Assembly: GCF_001187905.1 (NCBI RefSeq) | Contig: NZ_LGIS01000014.1 | Coordinates: 1 to 64,000, forward strand | Source: Pantoea sp. RIT-PI-b | GTDB lineage: Bacteria; Pseudomonadota; Gammaproteobacteria; Enterobacterales; Enterobacteriaceae | Length of the DNA stretch: 64,000 nucleotides | Reading direction: 5' to 3' | Shown: positions 63,705 through 64,000 of the stretch, one piece after another | How positions within the stretch are numbered: the stretch's first letter is position 1 | Layout of the letters: each line of letters starts with the position of its first letter | The notes under the pieces: generated by a model | What the model was told of the DNA's origin: nothing | Database searches by the model: none | What the model saw: the letters and a program-made list of their open reading frames with translations, nothing else | Position numbers and translations under genes: made by a program

Positions 63705-64000
63705 ATGATCACCGTTCACCATCTGGAAAATTCCCGCTCGCATCGCGTGTTATGGCTGCTGGAAGAGCTGGCGGTGCCTTACCAAATTAAACGTTACCAG
63801 CGCGAGAATAGCTTGCTGGCGCCCGACTCGTTAAAGAAAGTGCATCCGCTGGGAAAATCGCCGGTTATTACCGATGGCAATCGTGTGGTTGCTGAGTCAG
63901 GCGCCATCCTTGAATACCTGCAGCAGAAATATGACAGCGAACATCAGCTGATGTTAAGCGATGAAGAGGAGCAGATTCAGGCGCGTTACTGGCTGCACTA
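63705..64000 (+). CDS. Glutathione S-transferase family protein (5' part; runs off the window)
   Basis: The visible 98 codons encode a thioredoxin-fold GST N-terminal domain: MITVHHLENSRSHRVLWLLEELAVPYQ with a candidate active-site Ser10 or Ser12, HPLGKSPVITDG near 47-58 (cis-Pro), and VVAESGAILEYLQQKY near 61-76 with the glutathione-binding Glu-Ser pair. The C-terminal helical domain is cut by the window end. GCAAGGA precedes the ATG. It follows soxR by 42 bases on the same strand. Confidence 0.85.
   Translation, partial: MITVHHLENSRSHRVLWLLEELAVPYQIKRYQRENSLLAPDSLKKVHPLGKSPVITDGNRVVAESGAILEYLQQKYDSEHQLMLSDEEEQIQARYWLH

Noticed and set aside
1-64000. CRISPR array, tRNA, rRNA or prophage
   Set aside because: No regularly spaced direct repeats, no cloverleaf or ribosomal RNA sequence, and no phage structural genes were recognised.

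Overview
The window is chromosomal DNA of an enterobacterium, most likely from the Erwiniaceae (Pantoea/Erwinia type). The inference rests on gene content: almost every housekeeping protein aligns closely by memory with Escherichia coli, and the gene order follows two E. coli blocks, (yhhL) rsmD-ftsYEX-rpoH-panM-liv-ugp-ggt and psiE-ubiCA-plsB-dgkA-lexA-dinF-yjbJ-zur-dusA-pspG-qorA-dnaB-tyrB-yjbQR-uvrA-ssb-yjcB-soxSR. In E. coli these blocks lie far apart; here they are joined by a stretch of transport and phosphorus genes. No rRNA, tRNA, prophage or CRISPR array was seen.

Layout. 0.2-5.5 kb: rsmD/yhhL, then divergent ftsY-ftsE-ftsX and rpoH (protein targeting, division ABC complex, heat-shock sigma). 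5.6-18.7 kb: panM, the branched-chain amino acid transporter livKHMGF, the glycerol-3-phosphate transporter ugpBAECQ behind a run of 11-bp Pho-box repeats, and periplasmic ggt. 18.9-19.0 kb: the iron-responsive small RNA RyhB with its Fur box. 19.0-25.5 kb: an AbgT-family transporter, the gluconate genes gntR-gntK-gntU with a visible operator and CRP site, and a YjbB-type Na/Pi cotransporter. 25.6-31.1 kb: a five-gene ABC importer operon that includes a small alkaline-phosphatase-superfamily hydrolase, divergent from a PhnR-like GntR/UTRA regulator with Pho-box-like repeats between them. This is the best candidate for an incompletely described system. 31.2-55.4 kb: psiE to ssb core genes, with local replacements: a TraF-like outer-membrane barrel between zur and dusA, an Lrp-type regulator plus YitT membrane protein where E. 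coli has alr, a periplasmic catalase where E. coli has aphA, and an alcohol dehydrogenase before uvrA. 55.4-62.1 kb: an accessory insert between ssb and yjcB with an isochorismatase-like hydrolase, an AraC regulator and EamA exporter, an AT-rich gene desert holding an IS3-type transposase fragment, and a polysaccharide flippase with a TupA-like ATP-grasp protein. 62.1-64 kb: yjcB, soxS/soxR around a perfect SoxR palindrome, and the start of a glutathione S-transferase gene.

Phosphorus recurs: ugp, yjbB, the hydrolase/ABC operon and psiE all concern phosphate or organophosphate supply, and two of them show 11-bp repeats like PhoB sites. Stress control is the second theme (rpoH, ryhB, lexA with two SOS boxes, uvrA/ssb with one, pspG with a sigma-54 promoter, soxRS, zur). 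Palindromic repeats of at least three related kinds, several starting with GTAG, are spread through intergenic gaps; in three ABC operons an intergenic hairpin lies just after the binding-protein gene.
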